From NCBI GenBank assembly GCA_029218445.1, contig JAQXRI010000094.1, forward strand, positions 1 to 37,157: 37,157 nt of DNA, read 5' to 3'. Source of the stretch: Prevotellaceae bacterium (lineage in GTDB: Bacteria > Bacteroidota > Bacteroidia > Bacteroidales > Bacteroidaceae). Below the pieces are notes generated by a model. It made no database searches. It had not been told where the DNA came from and saw only the letters and a list, made by a program, of their open reading frames with translations. Shown in pieces: positions 1 through 8,153 of the stretch. Position 1 is the stretch's first letter; each line of letters starts with the position of its first letter. Position numbers and translations under genes: made by a program.

Positions 1-612
1 ACGATTGCATTGAATGGAGTGTCGTTCGAAGTGAAGGACGGCGAGTTTGTGGCTATTATGGGTCCTTCGGGATGTGGCAAATCGACATTGCTCAACATCC
101 TCGGACTGCTCGACAATCCCACGGGCGGAAAGTATTGGCTCGACGGGAAGGAAGTGGACGCCCTAAAGGAGAAGGACCGCACCGATGTGCGTAAGGGACA
201 GATTGGTTTCGTGTTCCAGTCGTTCAACCTGATTGACGAGTTGAACGTGGAGGAGAACATCGAGCTGCCGTTGACTTATCTGAACATCCCCGCAAAGGAG
301 CGCAAGCAGAGGGTGCAGGAGATAATGAAGCGCATGGCGATAAGTCATCGTGCAAAGCATTTCCCCCATCAGCTCTCGGGAGGTCAGCAGCAACGTGTGG
401 CAATAGCCCGCGCCGTGGTGTTCGGTCCGAAGATTATTCTCGCCGACGAGCCGACGGGTAATCTCGACTCCAAGAACGGTATCGAGGTGATGAAGCTCTT
501 GACGGAGCTGAACCGCGAGGGTACAACGATAGTAATGGTGACCCACAGCGACCGCGACGCCTCAATGGCACAGCGAGTGATTAAGCTCTTCGACGGAAAA
601 ATAGTGGAGTAA
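1..612 (+). CDS. ABC transporter ATP-binding protein, LolD/MacB-like (5' truncated by window edge)
   Basis: Walker A GPSGCGKST, signature LSGGQQQRVAIARA, Walker B IILADEPTGNLDS. Frame is open to base 1 (TIALNGVSF...), so the ORF-track start at 10 (ttg) is not the true start. Confidence 0.93.
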   Translation, partial: TIALNGVSFEVKDGEFVAIMGPSGCGKSTLLNILGLLDNPTGGKYWLDGKEVDALKEKDRTDVRKGQIGFVFQSFNLIDELNVEENIELPLTYLNIPAKERKQRVQEIMKRMAISHRAKHFPHQLSGGQQQRVAIARAVVFGPKIILADEPTGNLDSKNGIEVMKLLTELNREGTTIVMVTHSDRDASMAQRVIKLFDGKIVE

Positions 613-666
613 AAATCAGTAGTACATAGTGTATGTGCATACCACCCATACCTTGCATAACAATCA

Positions 667-690
667 GGGGCGGACCAATGCGTCCGCCCC
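667..690. terminator. Bidirectional terminator-like hairpin
   Basis: GGGGCGGAC-CAATGC-GTCCGCCCC perfect 9-bp stem between the ABC gene and the convergent phosphatase gene. Confidence 0.7.
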
Positions 691-724
691 ATATAATAAC
701 GTGATTTTTACGGTTTGTCTAAGA

Positions 725-1708
725 CTATTTCTCCTTGCTAATGCAGTGAATCTCTTTGCCCTCTTTGTCAATCATGTGTAGCTGTAGCTTTTGTTTCGTG
801 GCACTAAGGACTGAGAAACCTGTAGATGGTGAACAGAATTGTGTGCCGTCGGTTTCCTTTACCTTTCGTGCTAATGAACCTGCAGTGTTCACAATGTAGT
901 CGGTCGAGTCCGACGGTTTGCGAATGTGCTGGAAGTTGTGTATGTGTCCGCAGATGTACATGGCAACGTTGCCGTGCTTTTTGAATATTGGCAGAAGGCG
1001 GCGTTGAATGTCCTTTTGCTCGGCAATGTCCTTTTTCGTTTCGGCATACATTGGGTGATGGCCCACCACGATTACCCAGTCCTCCTTTGCCGACTGCAAG
1101 GTGTTGTCGAGCCATTGGAGCTGTGCATCGATGTCCTGTTTCCCCGCGTCGGGATAGCGGTTGTTGTTGCGGTAGCTGTCAATCAGTGGAGTGGTGTCGA
1201 TGAAGACGACCCGTAGGCTTGCTCCCGCATCCTCGTCGGCGAACACCTTTGTGTAGTATCTGCCTTCCATTTGCCAGCGGCGGCTGACCTTGGAGTAGTC
1301 GAGTACTGCTTGTGTGTTGCCCCTATACTCGTGGTTGCCAAGCACGGGCAGCCAACTGATCATCAGCTCTGGATGGGTGTATATTAGCTCATAGTTGGTC
1401 AACCACAGAGGATCTTGTGTTGAGGCCACACCGTCAAAATGGTGTACGTCTCCAGTTGCAATTATAGCTTCTGGGCCAACTTCTTCAGCCATCACGCCCA
1501 TCAGTTCGGCAATTGGCTTTTGGTCGTAATATCCGTTGCGTCCGAGGTCGTTGGCAACGAAGAGGTTTATGTCGGCCTTCAGTGTCTTCCACTGTTCGGG
1601 AGTCTGTCCCTTAGCCGTGGCGCATACCAGCAGCGAGATGGCTATTGTGGCGAGTATTGCCCAAAAGTTGCGTTCGGCGCGTCTAATTTCTAAATTAATT
1701 GTATCCAT
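725..1708 (-). CDS. Secreted calcineurin-like metallophosphoesterase (purple/tartrate-resistant acid phosphatase-like)
   Basis: N-terminal hydrophobic segment; metallophosphoesterase motifs ATGDVHH, LGNHEYR, VVGHHPMY, CGHIHNFQH. Confidence 0.85.
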   Translation of the reverse strand: MDTINLEIRRAERNFWAILATIAISLLVCATAKGQTPEQWKTLKADINLFVANDLGRNGYYDQKPIAELMGVMAEEVGPEAIIATGDVHHFDGVASTQDPLWLTNYELIYTHPELMISWLPVLGNHEYRGNTQAVLDYSKVSRRWQMEGRYYTKVFADEDAGASLRVVFIDTTPLIDSYRNNNRYPDAGKQDIDAQLQWLDNTLQSAKEDWVIVVGHHPMYAETKKDIAEQKDIQRRLLPIFKKHGNVAMYICGHIHNFQHIRKPSDSTDYIVNTAGSLARKVKETDGTQFCSPSTGFSVLSATKQKLQLHMIDKEGKEIHCISKEK

Positions 1709-1759
1709 TGTTTTTGTATTAAGGGGAGTTATGAATGGGAGTTATGATGAGCCAAATAT

Positions 1760-4570
1760 TTATAGATTAATCTTGAATCCTGCATTTACCTTCACTCCGT
1801 AGTATTCTACTTGCATTGTGCGGTCCTTGTTGCCCTGATAGTAGCGCAGGGGCTGGTTGAGCAGGTTGTTTGCCTCGGCAAAGATGGTGAACTTTGTCTG
1901 CTTGCCAAAGGTGTAGGAAGCGTTGAGGTCGAGGTAATTCACCTTGTCGTAGTAGCGGTCGAGTTCACGGCTGCCGGTGTTCATCTGGTCGATGAACGAC
2001 GATGCAAAGTTGTAGGAGAGTCGGATGTTCCAGCCCTTGTTCTCGAAGTATAGCGAAGCGTTGGCTGTGTGCTCTGGCGAGCCGGCCATCTTCACGTCGT
2101 CGCCGTCCTTGATGCCGAGGCGTGTGTTGTAGTTGCGCGTTGTGGTGTGGGTGTAGGTGTAGTTGCCATAGAAGCCAAGGCAGCGGAGTGAGGGAGCGAT
2201 AAAGCTGAAGTCGCGCTGGAAGGCTGCCTCAACACCATATACGCGGGCATCGTAGGCGTTCATGTTCTGAGTCACCTCGAAGGTCTCGTTGTTGCCGGTC
2301 AGGCCAAGTTCTGCGCCAGTGTAGTAGCCGAGGGTTTCTATGTTCACGTTCTTCACGTCCTTGTAGAAGAGTCCGAGGCTAACCATGCCGATGCTCTTGA
2401 AGTAGTGGTCGATGGAGAGGTCAATGTTCCATGCCGTGGTAGGCTTGATGTTAGGGTCGCCTATCGTTGCCTCCTGGTCGGCCAGGTTGAAGCTCTTGTT
2501 GGCTACGAGTGCCGAGTATTTTGGACGTGAGAGAGTCTTTGTTATTGAGGCTCTTACGCTTCCGTCCTCGCTCATTTTGTATTTCAGCAGGAGGCTTGGC
2601 AGGAGGTTGGTGTAGTTGTTCTTGTATTCGCCTGTTGGCTTGAGCGTCTCGTTTTCGTTCTCGTCCATTGTGTAGTTCACACCGCTGGTTGCCAGTCGTG
2701 TGTTCTCAAGTCGCAGACCCAAGGTTGCGTCGAGCTTGCTGCCGAGTTTCTGGTCGAAACGGATGTAGCCTGCATGGATTTGCTCTGTAGCTTCGTAGTT
2801 TCCAGCTTCCTCCTCGTAGAGTTCTTTTCCGTCGGCCTTGTTGAAGTTGATTGCGCCCATGTAGTCCTTGCTTACGAACTGAGTGCCAATAGGATATTGG
2901 CTGCCGGGCATGAAGCCTTCGCGTACTTTATACACGATGTTGTCCTTCCAGTCGGGAATGTACTTGTCGGCAGCGTCGCTGTAGTCGTAGTACTGCGTGT
3001 TGCGCTCCTTTTCCTTGCGGGTGTATTTGTAGCCGAACTTGAGGGTGTTGCCGTAGAGTCCTTTCGACAGTGGCAGTGTGAAGTTGATGCGCTCTTTTAT
3101 TTCATTTTCCTTTATTGACTGGTCGGAGTTGGTAAACTCGTCTATCTTCCACTTACCTTCGCTGAACGATGGAATGGCAAGAGTGGAATATGGCTGCTCG
3201 CCACCGGCGTCCTTAAACGAGTTGCCGAAATTGAGGGTGTCGCTTCCTTTCAGTTTCAGACCTATGTAACGCTCATTGGGGCGGTCTTCGGTAGCGCGAG
3301 AGTAGCTTGATGCCCAGTCAATCTTCAGGTTGCCGAAGTTGTGCTCGCCGTCGAGAGTGAAGTCCATTGTCTGCTGACGTTCCAGACGTGCGCCCTTGGT
3401 GTCGTTGGCACCTGCCTTTGTCTGTATCACGACGCTTTGGTCGCTGGCGTCGGAGTTGAGCTTCTTGTAGCTTATGCGGTAGCGGTTCTCCCAGTCGTTG
3501 CGGCGATTGTAGATGCCTTTGAACGATATTTTGTGCAGTGGGTTAAACTGGTAGTCGAGTGCCAGGGAGTAGCTTTGGCGCTCGCGGGTGACGTAGTATT
3601 GGCGTACCTGAGCCTCCTTCAGCTGAATCTCGCCTTTCTTCTCGACGTATTCAAACTCGGTGTTGTCTGAGCCGCCTGGAGCATACTGATAAGATGCGCT
3701 TGCCATGATGCCCAGCTTGTTGTTGAAGAAGCGGTCGCCCCATGTGCCTCCTATGTTCCACTGTGGCTTGCCCGAAATCCACGTGTAGCCTGTTGAGCCG
3801 GTGAAGTTGAGAATGCGGCGGTAGGGAGTGTTCTTGGTTACGAGGTTGATGGCACCGCCGATGGCGTCGCCGTCCATGTCTGACGTTACCACCTTCGACA
3901 CCTCGATGGTCTGCACCATGTCGGCAGGAATGAGGTCGAGCTGTACGTTGCGCGTGTCGCCCTCGGCAGAAGGCAGGCGGTTGCCGTTGACGGTGACTGA
4001 CGTGAGGTCGGCACTCGTTCCGCGAACCTGTCCGAAGCGGGCTTCGCCCTGGTCGTACTGGACGTTGATGCCGTTGATGCGCTTCAGCGCGTCGCCAATG
4101 TTTGAGTCGGGGAACTTGCCCACTTGGTCGGCACTCACCACGTTGGTAACGCCCATTGCGCCTTTCTGCATCTGCAGTGCCTTGCGCTGTCCGGCGAATG
4201 CTCCCTTTACGTTCACTTCGTTCAGCTCAACGCCCTCGTTCATCACGATGTCAGCGACAAGCACTTTGTTTGTGCTTGTCACTGTCACCTTTTTATATAT
4301 AGGGGTATAGCCAACGTAAGTCACCTTCAGAGTGTAGGTGCCTGGCTTGAGGTTTGGCAGTTTGTAGAATCCGTTGATGTCTGCCGTTACGCCTGTGTGC
4401 AGGCTTTCGATTTGAATGGTAGCTCCGGGGAGCGTGTGTCGCTCGGCGTCGGTCACCTGACCGCTTATTATTCCGAAACTTGCTTCTTCTGTCACTTCAG
4501 CCGCCCAAACGGCTGTTGTCGTCATTGCGGCTACGAAAACTGTAGCCAATAGTCGTTTTACTGTTTTCAT
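1760..4570 (-). CDS. TonB-dependent receptor with N-terminal carboxypeptidase-regulatory-like domain
   Basis: Signal peptide MKTVKRLLATVFVAAMTTTAVWA, GQVTDAERHTLPGATIQIE domain, plug (DALKRINGINVQYDQGEARFGQVRG), C-terminal beta-strand ending AGFKINL. Start placed at 4570 rather than 4618. Confidence 0.92.
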   Translation of the reverse strand: MKTVKRLLATVFVAAMTTTAVWAAEVTEEASFGIISGQVTDAERHTLPGATIQIESLHTGVTADINGFYKLPNLKPGTYTLKVTYVGYTPIYKKVTVTSTNKVLVADIVMNEGVELNEVNVKGAFAGQRKALQMQKGAMGVTNVVSADQVGKFPDSNIGDALKRINGINVQYDQGEARFGQVRGTSADLTSVTVNGNRLPSAEGDTRNVQLDLIPADMVQTIEVSKVVTSDMDGDAIGGAINLVTKNTPYRRILNFTGSTGYTWISGKPQWNIGGTWGDRFFNNKLGIMASASYQYAPGGSDNTEFEYVEKKGEIQLKEAQVRQYYVTRERQSYSLALDYQFNPLHKISFKGIYNRRNDWENRYRISYKKLNSDASDQSVVIQTKAGANDTKGARLERQQTMDFTLDGEHNFGNLKIDWASSYSRATEDRPNERYIGLKLKGSDTLNFGNSFKDAGGEQPYSTLAIPSFSEGKWKIDEFTNSDQSIKENEIKERINFTLPLSKGLYGNTLKFGYKYTRKEKERNTQYYDYSDAADKYIPDWKDNIVYKVREGFMPGSQYPIGTQFVSKDYMGAINFNKADGKELYEEEAGNYEATEQIHAGYIRFDQKLGSKLDATLGLRLENTRLATSGVNYTMDENENETLKPTGEYKNNYTNLLPSLLLKYKMSEDGSVRASITKTLSRPKYSALVANKSFNLADQEATIGDPNIKPTTAWNIDLSIDHYFKSIGMVSLGLFYKDVKNVNIETLGYYTGAELGLTGNNETFEVTQNMNAYDARVYGVEAAFQRDFSFIAPSLRCLGFYGNYTYTHTTTRNYNTRLGIKDGDDVKMAGSPEHTANASLYFENKGWNIRLSYNFASSFIDQMNTGSRELDRYYDKVNYLDLNASYTFGKQTKFTIFAEANNLLNQPLRYYQGNKDRTMQVEYYGVKVNAGFKINL

Positions 4571-4602
4571 CTTTGTTTTAATCTGTGTTATGTTTTCGGG
4601 TG

Positions 4603-4610
4603 CAAAGGTA
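4603..4610 (-). promoter_or_regulatory. Bacteroidetes -7 element for the TonB receptor gene
   Basis: TACCTTTG on minus strand, 33 bp upstream of the ATG; no clear -33 TTG at 19-21 bp. Confidence 0.5.
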
Positions 4611-4665
4611 CATAGCACAGATTACAACAATGTGACGCTGTAGTTAAGATGCAGATGCAGTTTTG

Positions 4666-5571
4666 TTACAATGAGGTTAAGAAATCGAAGACTATCGGCA
4701 TTACAACAGCATCGTAGTCTTTGCCTCCCAACATGCTGCCAAAGCCGCCGAGGTTGGCGTCGTTGAATCCGTGGGTGGCTCCGTCGATAGTGTTCAGTTT
4801 GGCATTTGGATAAAGCGAGACGGCTTTCTCCGAATAGGAAATGGGCACTATGAAGTCGTTGGTTCCGTGGATGATGCACACGGGTTTGGAGAATTTGCCA
4901 ACGTGCTCCCAAACATCGTAGTCCTTCAACGTATCGACGAAAGCCGAACTCATGCCGCCGAACATGCTGCCTAAACTTCCAAACTGCTTCACCATTTCGG
5001 GAATGTTGAAGGCAGGATAGAAGAGTATGAGTCCACTAATATCGTCGCTTATTTCTTCCGCCACCAAGGCCGACACGAGGCCGCCTTGGCTTGAGCCGAG
5101 CAGGAATATCTTGTCCTTGTCCACAAAGTTTTGCTCCTTTATGGTTTTCACCACAGCCTTCAGGTCGGCCACCTCTGTAAAGAGGGTCATCTCGTCGGTT
5201 GAGCCTTCGCTCTTGCTCTTGTCCGACCCGCCGCAGAAGTCAAAGCAATAGGCTGCGAAGTCTTTTTCGGCAAGTTGTCGGGCATAGCCAGCCATGGCTT
5301 CGTGGGTGAGCGAACTGCTGTGTGAAAGAATAACAGCGGGTTTTGACTTGCTTGACAAGGCGTTGTAATACATCACGCCATAAATCTTCTTTCCCTCGCG
5401 TTGGCTATAAATGATGGTGCTGTCAACAACGTTTCCCTCCGAAGGCTCTTCGGGTTGTTCGGGCTGCTCGGGTTGTTCGGGTTGTTCGGGAACTATTCCC
5501 TCCAAAATGTCATCATTGCCTGATGAGCATGATGTGAGTGTGAGCAATAATAAAAAGAGTATCGTCTTCAT
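4666..5571 (-). CDS. Alpha/beta hydrolase (dienelactone hydrolase/esterase-like) lipoprotein with PEQ-repeat linker
   Basis: Lipobox LLTLTSCSSG, (PEQ)n linker, nucleophile elbow LLGSSQGG, D in IIHGTNDFIVP, H in GATHGF. Start moved to 5571. Confidence 0.85.
   Translation of the reverse strand: MKTILFLLLLTLTSCSSGNDDILEGIVPEQPEQPEQPEQPEEPSEGNVVDSTIIYSQREGKKIYGVMYYNALSSKSKPAVILSHSSSLTHEAMAGYARQLAEKDFAAYCFDFCGGSDKSKSEGSTDEMTLFTEVADLKAVVKTIKEQNFVDKDKIFLLGSSQGGLVSALVAEEISDDISGLILFYPAFNIPEMVKQFGSLGSMFGGMSSAFVDTLKDYDVWEHVGKFSKPVCIIHGTNDFIVPISYSEKAVSLYPNAKLNTIDGATHGFNDANLGGFGSMLGGKDYDAVVMPIVFDFLTSL
5448..5490. repeat. 9-bp in-frame coding microsatellite (PEQ repeat)
   Basis: ttcgggttg-type 9-mers in tandem, encoding EQPEQPEQPEQPEEP on the minus strand. 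Confidence 0.8.
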
Positions 5572-5592
5572 AAGTTTTATGTTTTTGCAGTG

Positions 5593-5624
5593 CAAAATTA
5601 TACAATGTTTCTGATATATGCAAA
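5593..5624 (-). promoter_or_regulatory. Bacteroidetes promoter for the hydrolase gene
   Basis: Minus strand TTTG-N20-TAATTTTG. Confidence 0.65.
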
Positions 5625-5661
5625 TAAGAAAAGGGTTTTTAAAAGTTTTTGCCTTTTTTAT

Positions 5662-5692
5662 TTTGTTCTTCGCTCAACTTGCACTACCTTTG
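5662..5692 (+). promoter_or_regulatory. Bacteroidetes promoter for argS
   Basis: TTTG-N19-TACCTTTG, 42 bp upstream of the ATG at 5735. Confidence 0.7.
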
Positions 5693-5734
5693 CACTCGAT
5701 TTCGAAATTATATAATAGGTACTATAGTAATAAT

Positions 5735-7552
5735 ATGAAGATAGAAAGCATTATTGGCAGTGCTGTCATCGAGGCCGTGAAGACCCTTTATGGTCAGGAA
5801 GTGCCGGAAAAGATGGTGCAGCTGCAGACGACAAAGCGTGAATTTGAAGGCAATCTTACGCTTGTGGTATTCCCATTCTTGAAAATATCGAAGAAGAAGC
5901 CTGAAGATACTGCTCAGGAGATAGGACAATATCTCTTGGACAACTGCAAGGCCATCGCAGCGTTTAACGTTGTGAAAGGTTTCCTCAACCTTACTATTGC
6001 CACCTCGGCATGGCTTGAGCTGCTTAAGGCAATCAACGACGACGAACTGTTTGGTCAGAAGAGAGCCGACGACAACTCGCCATTGGTGATGATTGAATAC
6101 TCGTCGCCAAACACCAACAAGCCTCTCCACCTCGGACACGTACGCAACAACCTCCTGGGATGGTCGTTGGCCAAGATAATGGAAGCCAATGGCAACAGGG
6201 TGGTGAAAACCAACATCGTCAACGACCGTGGCATACATATATGCAAGTCGATGCTCGCATGGCTGAAATACGGTAATGGCGAGACACCGGAGACAAGCGG
6301 AAAGAAGGGCGACCACCTCATTGGCGACTATTATGTGGCTTTCGACAAGCACTATCGCGAGGAGGTGAAGCAACTCACGGCGCAGTATGTGGCTGAAGGC
6401 ATGGGAGATGAAGAGGCTGAAAAGAAGGCCAAGGAAGAAGCTCCGCTCATTAAGGAGGCTCACGACATGCTCGTAAAGTGGGAGCAGAACGACCCGGAAG
6501 TGCGCGCACTGTGGAAGAAGATGAACGACTGGGTATATGCAGGTTTCGACGAGACTTACAAGGCTCTTGGCGTTGGCTTCGACAAAATTTACTACGAGTC
6601 GGACACTTACTTGAAGGGTAAGGCAAAGGTAGAAGAAGGACTTGCCAAAGGCTTGTTTGAGCGTCACGACGACAATAGCGTTTGGGCCGACCTCACCAAC
6701 GAGGGACTCGACCAGAAGCTATTGCTGCGCAGCGACGGTACATCGGTGTATATGACACAGGACATTGGTACGGCCGAGATGCGCTTTAAGGACTATCCGA
6801 TAGACAAGATGATATATGTGGTGGGCAACGAGCAGAACTATCACTTCCAGGTTCTATCCATACTGCTCGACCGTCTTGGCTTCAAGTGGGGCAAGGACCT
6901 TGGTCACTTCAGCTATGGCATGGTTGAACTGCCCAATGGAAAGATGAAGAGCCGCGAGGGAACGGTGGTTGATGCCGACGACCTGATTGAGACGATGATA
7001 GCCGACGCAAAGAAGACAAGCGAGGAGCTTGGCAAGTTTGCCGACATGACCGACGAGGAGCGCAATGAGATTTCGCGCATTGTTGGTATGGGTGCCTTGA
7101 AGTATTTCATACTGAAGGTTGACGCCCGCAAGAACATGTTGTTCAACCCGGAGGAGTCTATCGATTTCAACGGAAACACTGGGCCTTTCATACAATATAC
7201 TCATGCCCGCATCAGGTCTATTCTCCGCAAAGCGGCGGATAATCCAGATTTTACCGGAATATCCGGCGACACCGCCGACCTCCTCTCTCAGAAGGAGATA
7301 GACCTCATACAGAAGATGAATGCCTACGGCGCAGCTGTTGAGCAGGCCGGCAAGGACTACAGTCCAAGCGGCATTGCCAACTACTGTTACGAGTTGACCA
7401 AGGAGTTCAACCAGTTCTATCACGACTATTCAATATTGAAGGAAGAAGATGCCAATAAGCGTGCCGCACGTCTTGTCATTGCAAGCAACGTAGCAAAGAT
7501 ACTGAAGAACGGCATGGCATTGCTTGGCATTGAAGTTCCAGAAAGAATGTAG
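5735..7552 (+). CDS. argS: Arginyl-tRNA synthetase
   Basis: Class I signature SSPNTNKPLHLGHVRNNLLG; REGTVVDADDL; C-terminal DALR domain. Start MKIESIIGS follows the promoter at 5662-5692. Confidence 0.96.
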   Translation: MKIESIIGSAVIEAVKTLYGQEVPEKMVQLQTTKREFEGNLTLVVFPFLKISKKKPEDTAQEIGQYLLDNCKAIAAFNVVKGFLNLTIATSAWLELLKAINDDELFGQKRADDNSPLVMIEYSSPNTNKPLHLGHVRNNLLGWSLAKIMEANGNRVVKTNIVNDRGIHICKSMLAWLKYGNGETPETSGKKGDHLIGDYYVAFDKHYREEVKQLTAQYVAEGMGDEEAEKKAKEEAPLIKEAHDMLVKWEQNDPEVRALWKKMNDWVYAGFDETYKALGVGFDKIYYESDTYLKGKAKVEEGLAKGLFERHDDNSVWADLTNEGLDQKLLLRSDGTSVYMTQDIGTAEMRFKDYPIDKMIYVVGNEQNYHFQVLSILLDRLGFKWGKDLGHFSYGMVELPNGKMKSREGTVVDADDLIETMIADAKKTSEELGKFADMTDEERNEISRIVGMGALKYFILKVDARKNMLFNPEESIDFNGNTGPFIQYTHARIRSILRKAADNPDFTGISGDTADLLSQKEIDLIQKMNAYGAAVEQAGKDYSPSGIANYCYELTKEFNQFYHDYSILKEEDANKRAARLVIASNVAKILKNGMALLGIEVPERM

Positions 7553-7555
7553 TAT

Positions 7556-7691
7556 GTTGAAGGTTGAAGATTGAAAATTGAATTGCTGCGCATAAGAAAT
7601 AACGGCGCAGCAATTCAATCTTCAATCTTCAATGTACAACCTTCAACGGTGCAGCAATTCAATTTTCAACCTTCAATTTTCAACCTTCAAA
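7556..7691. repeat. Heptamer (TTGAANN/TTCAANN) inverted-repeat array
   Basis: GTTGAAG GTTGAAG ATTGAAA ATTGAAT TGCTGCGC ... GCGCAGCA ATTCAAT CTTCAAT CTTCAAT GTACAAC CTTCAAC ... TGCAGCA ATTCAAT TTTCAAC CTTCAAT TTTCAAC CTTCAAA, ending exactly at the ATG at 7692. Confidence 0.9.
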
Positions 7692-8153
7692 ATGATTAAT
7701 CCGCCAGATTATAGACACGATACTGTATTGCCACTGCCAATGCAGGTTAGAGCCGATGCTTGGGCGGTGGATGCAGCATGTTCGGGTAATCCTGGACCAA
7801 TGGAGTATCAGTGCATCGACTTGCAGACAGGCGCACGGGTGTTTCACTTTGGTCCTGTTCATGGTACAAACAATATAGGAGAGTTTCTGGCCATTGTCCA
7901 TGCCTTGGCTCTTTTGGACAAGATGGGCAACAAGACCAAAACCATTTACTCCGACAGCTACAACGCCATGCTATGGGTGAATAAGAAGCAGTGTAGGACT
8001 AAACTTGAACGTACACCACAAACCGAGCAGCTTTACCAAATAGTTGCCCGTGCCGAGCGTTGGCTTGCAACCCACCAATATTCCAATCCCATCATTAAAT
8101 GGGAGACAAAACAGTGGGGGGAAGTACCGGCTGATTTCGGGAGGAAAGGGTAA
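7692..8153 (+). CDS. RNase H-like protein (ribonuclease HI family)
   Basis: WAVDAACSGNPGPMEYQ, TNNIGEFLAIVHAL, IYSDSYNAMLWV: D/E/D acidic residues in RNase H spacing; ends WGEVPADFGRKG. Start placed at 7692. Confidence 0.85.
   Translation: MINPPDYRHDTVLPLPMQVRADAWAVDAACSGNPGPMEYQCIDLQTGARVFHFGPVHGTNNIGEFLAIVHALALLDKMGNKTKTIYSDSYNAMLWVNKKQCRTKLERTPQTEQLYQIVARAERWLATHQYSNPIIKWETKQWGEVPADFGRKG

Noticed and set aside
4622-4912. 96-aa minus-strand ORF at the end of the hydrolase gene
   Set aside because: Alternative frame of the hydrolase gene; Arg/His-rich with no motif support.
5693-5734. T-box-like riboswitch ahead of argS
   Set aside because: Leader from promoter to ATG is only ~40 nt, too short for a T-box.
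5708-6667. 319-aa minus-strand ORF inside argS
   Set aside because: Antisense shadow of a clear argS; no family motifs.
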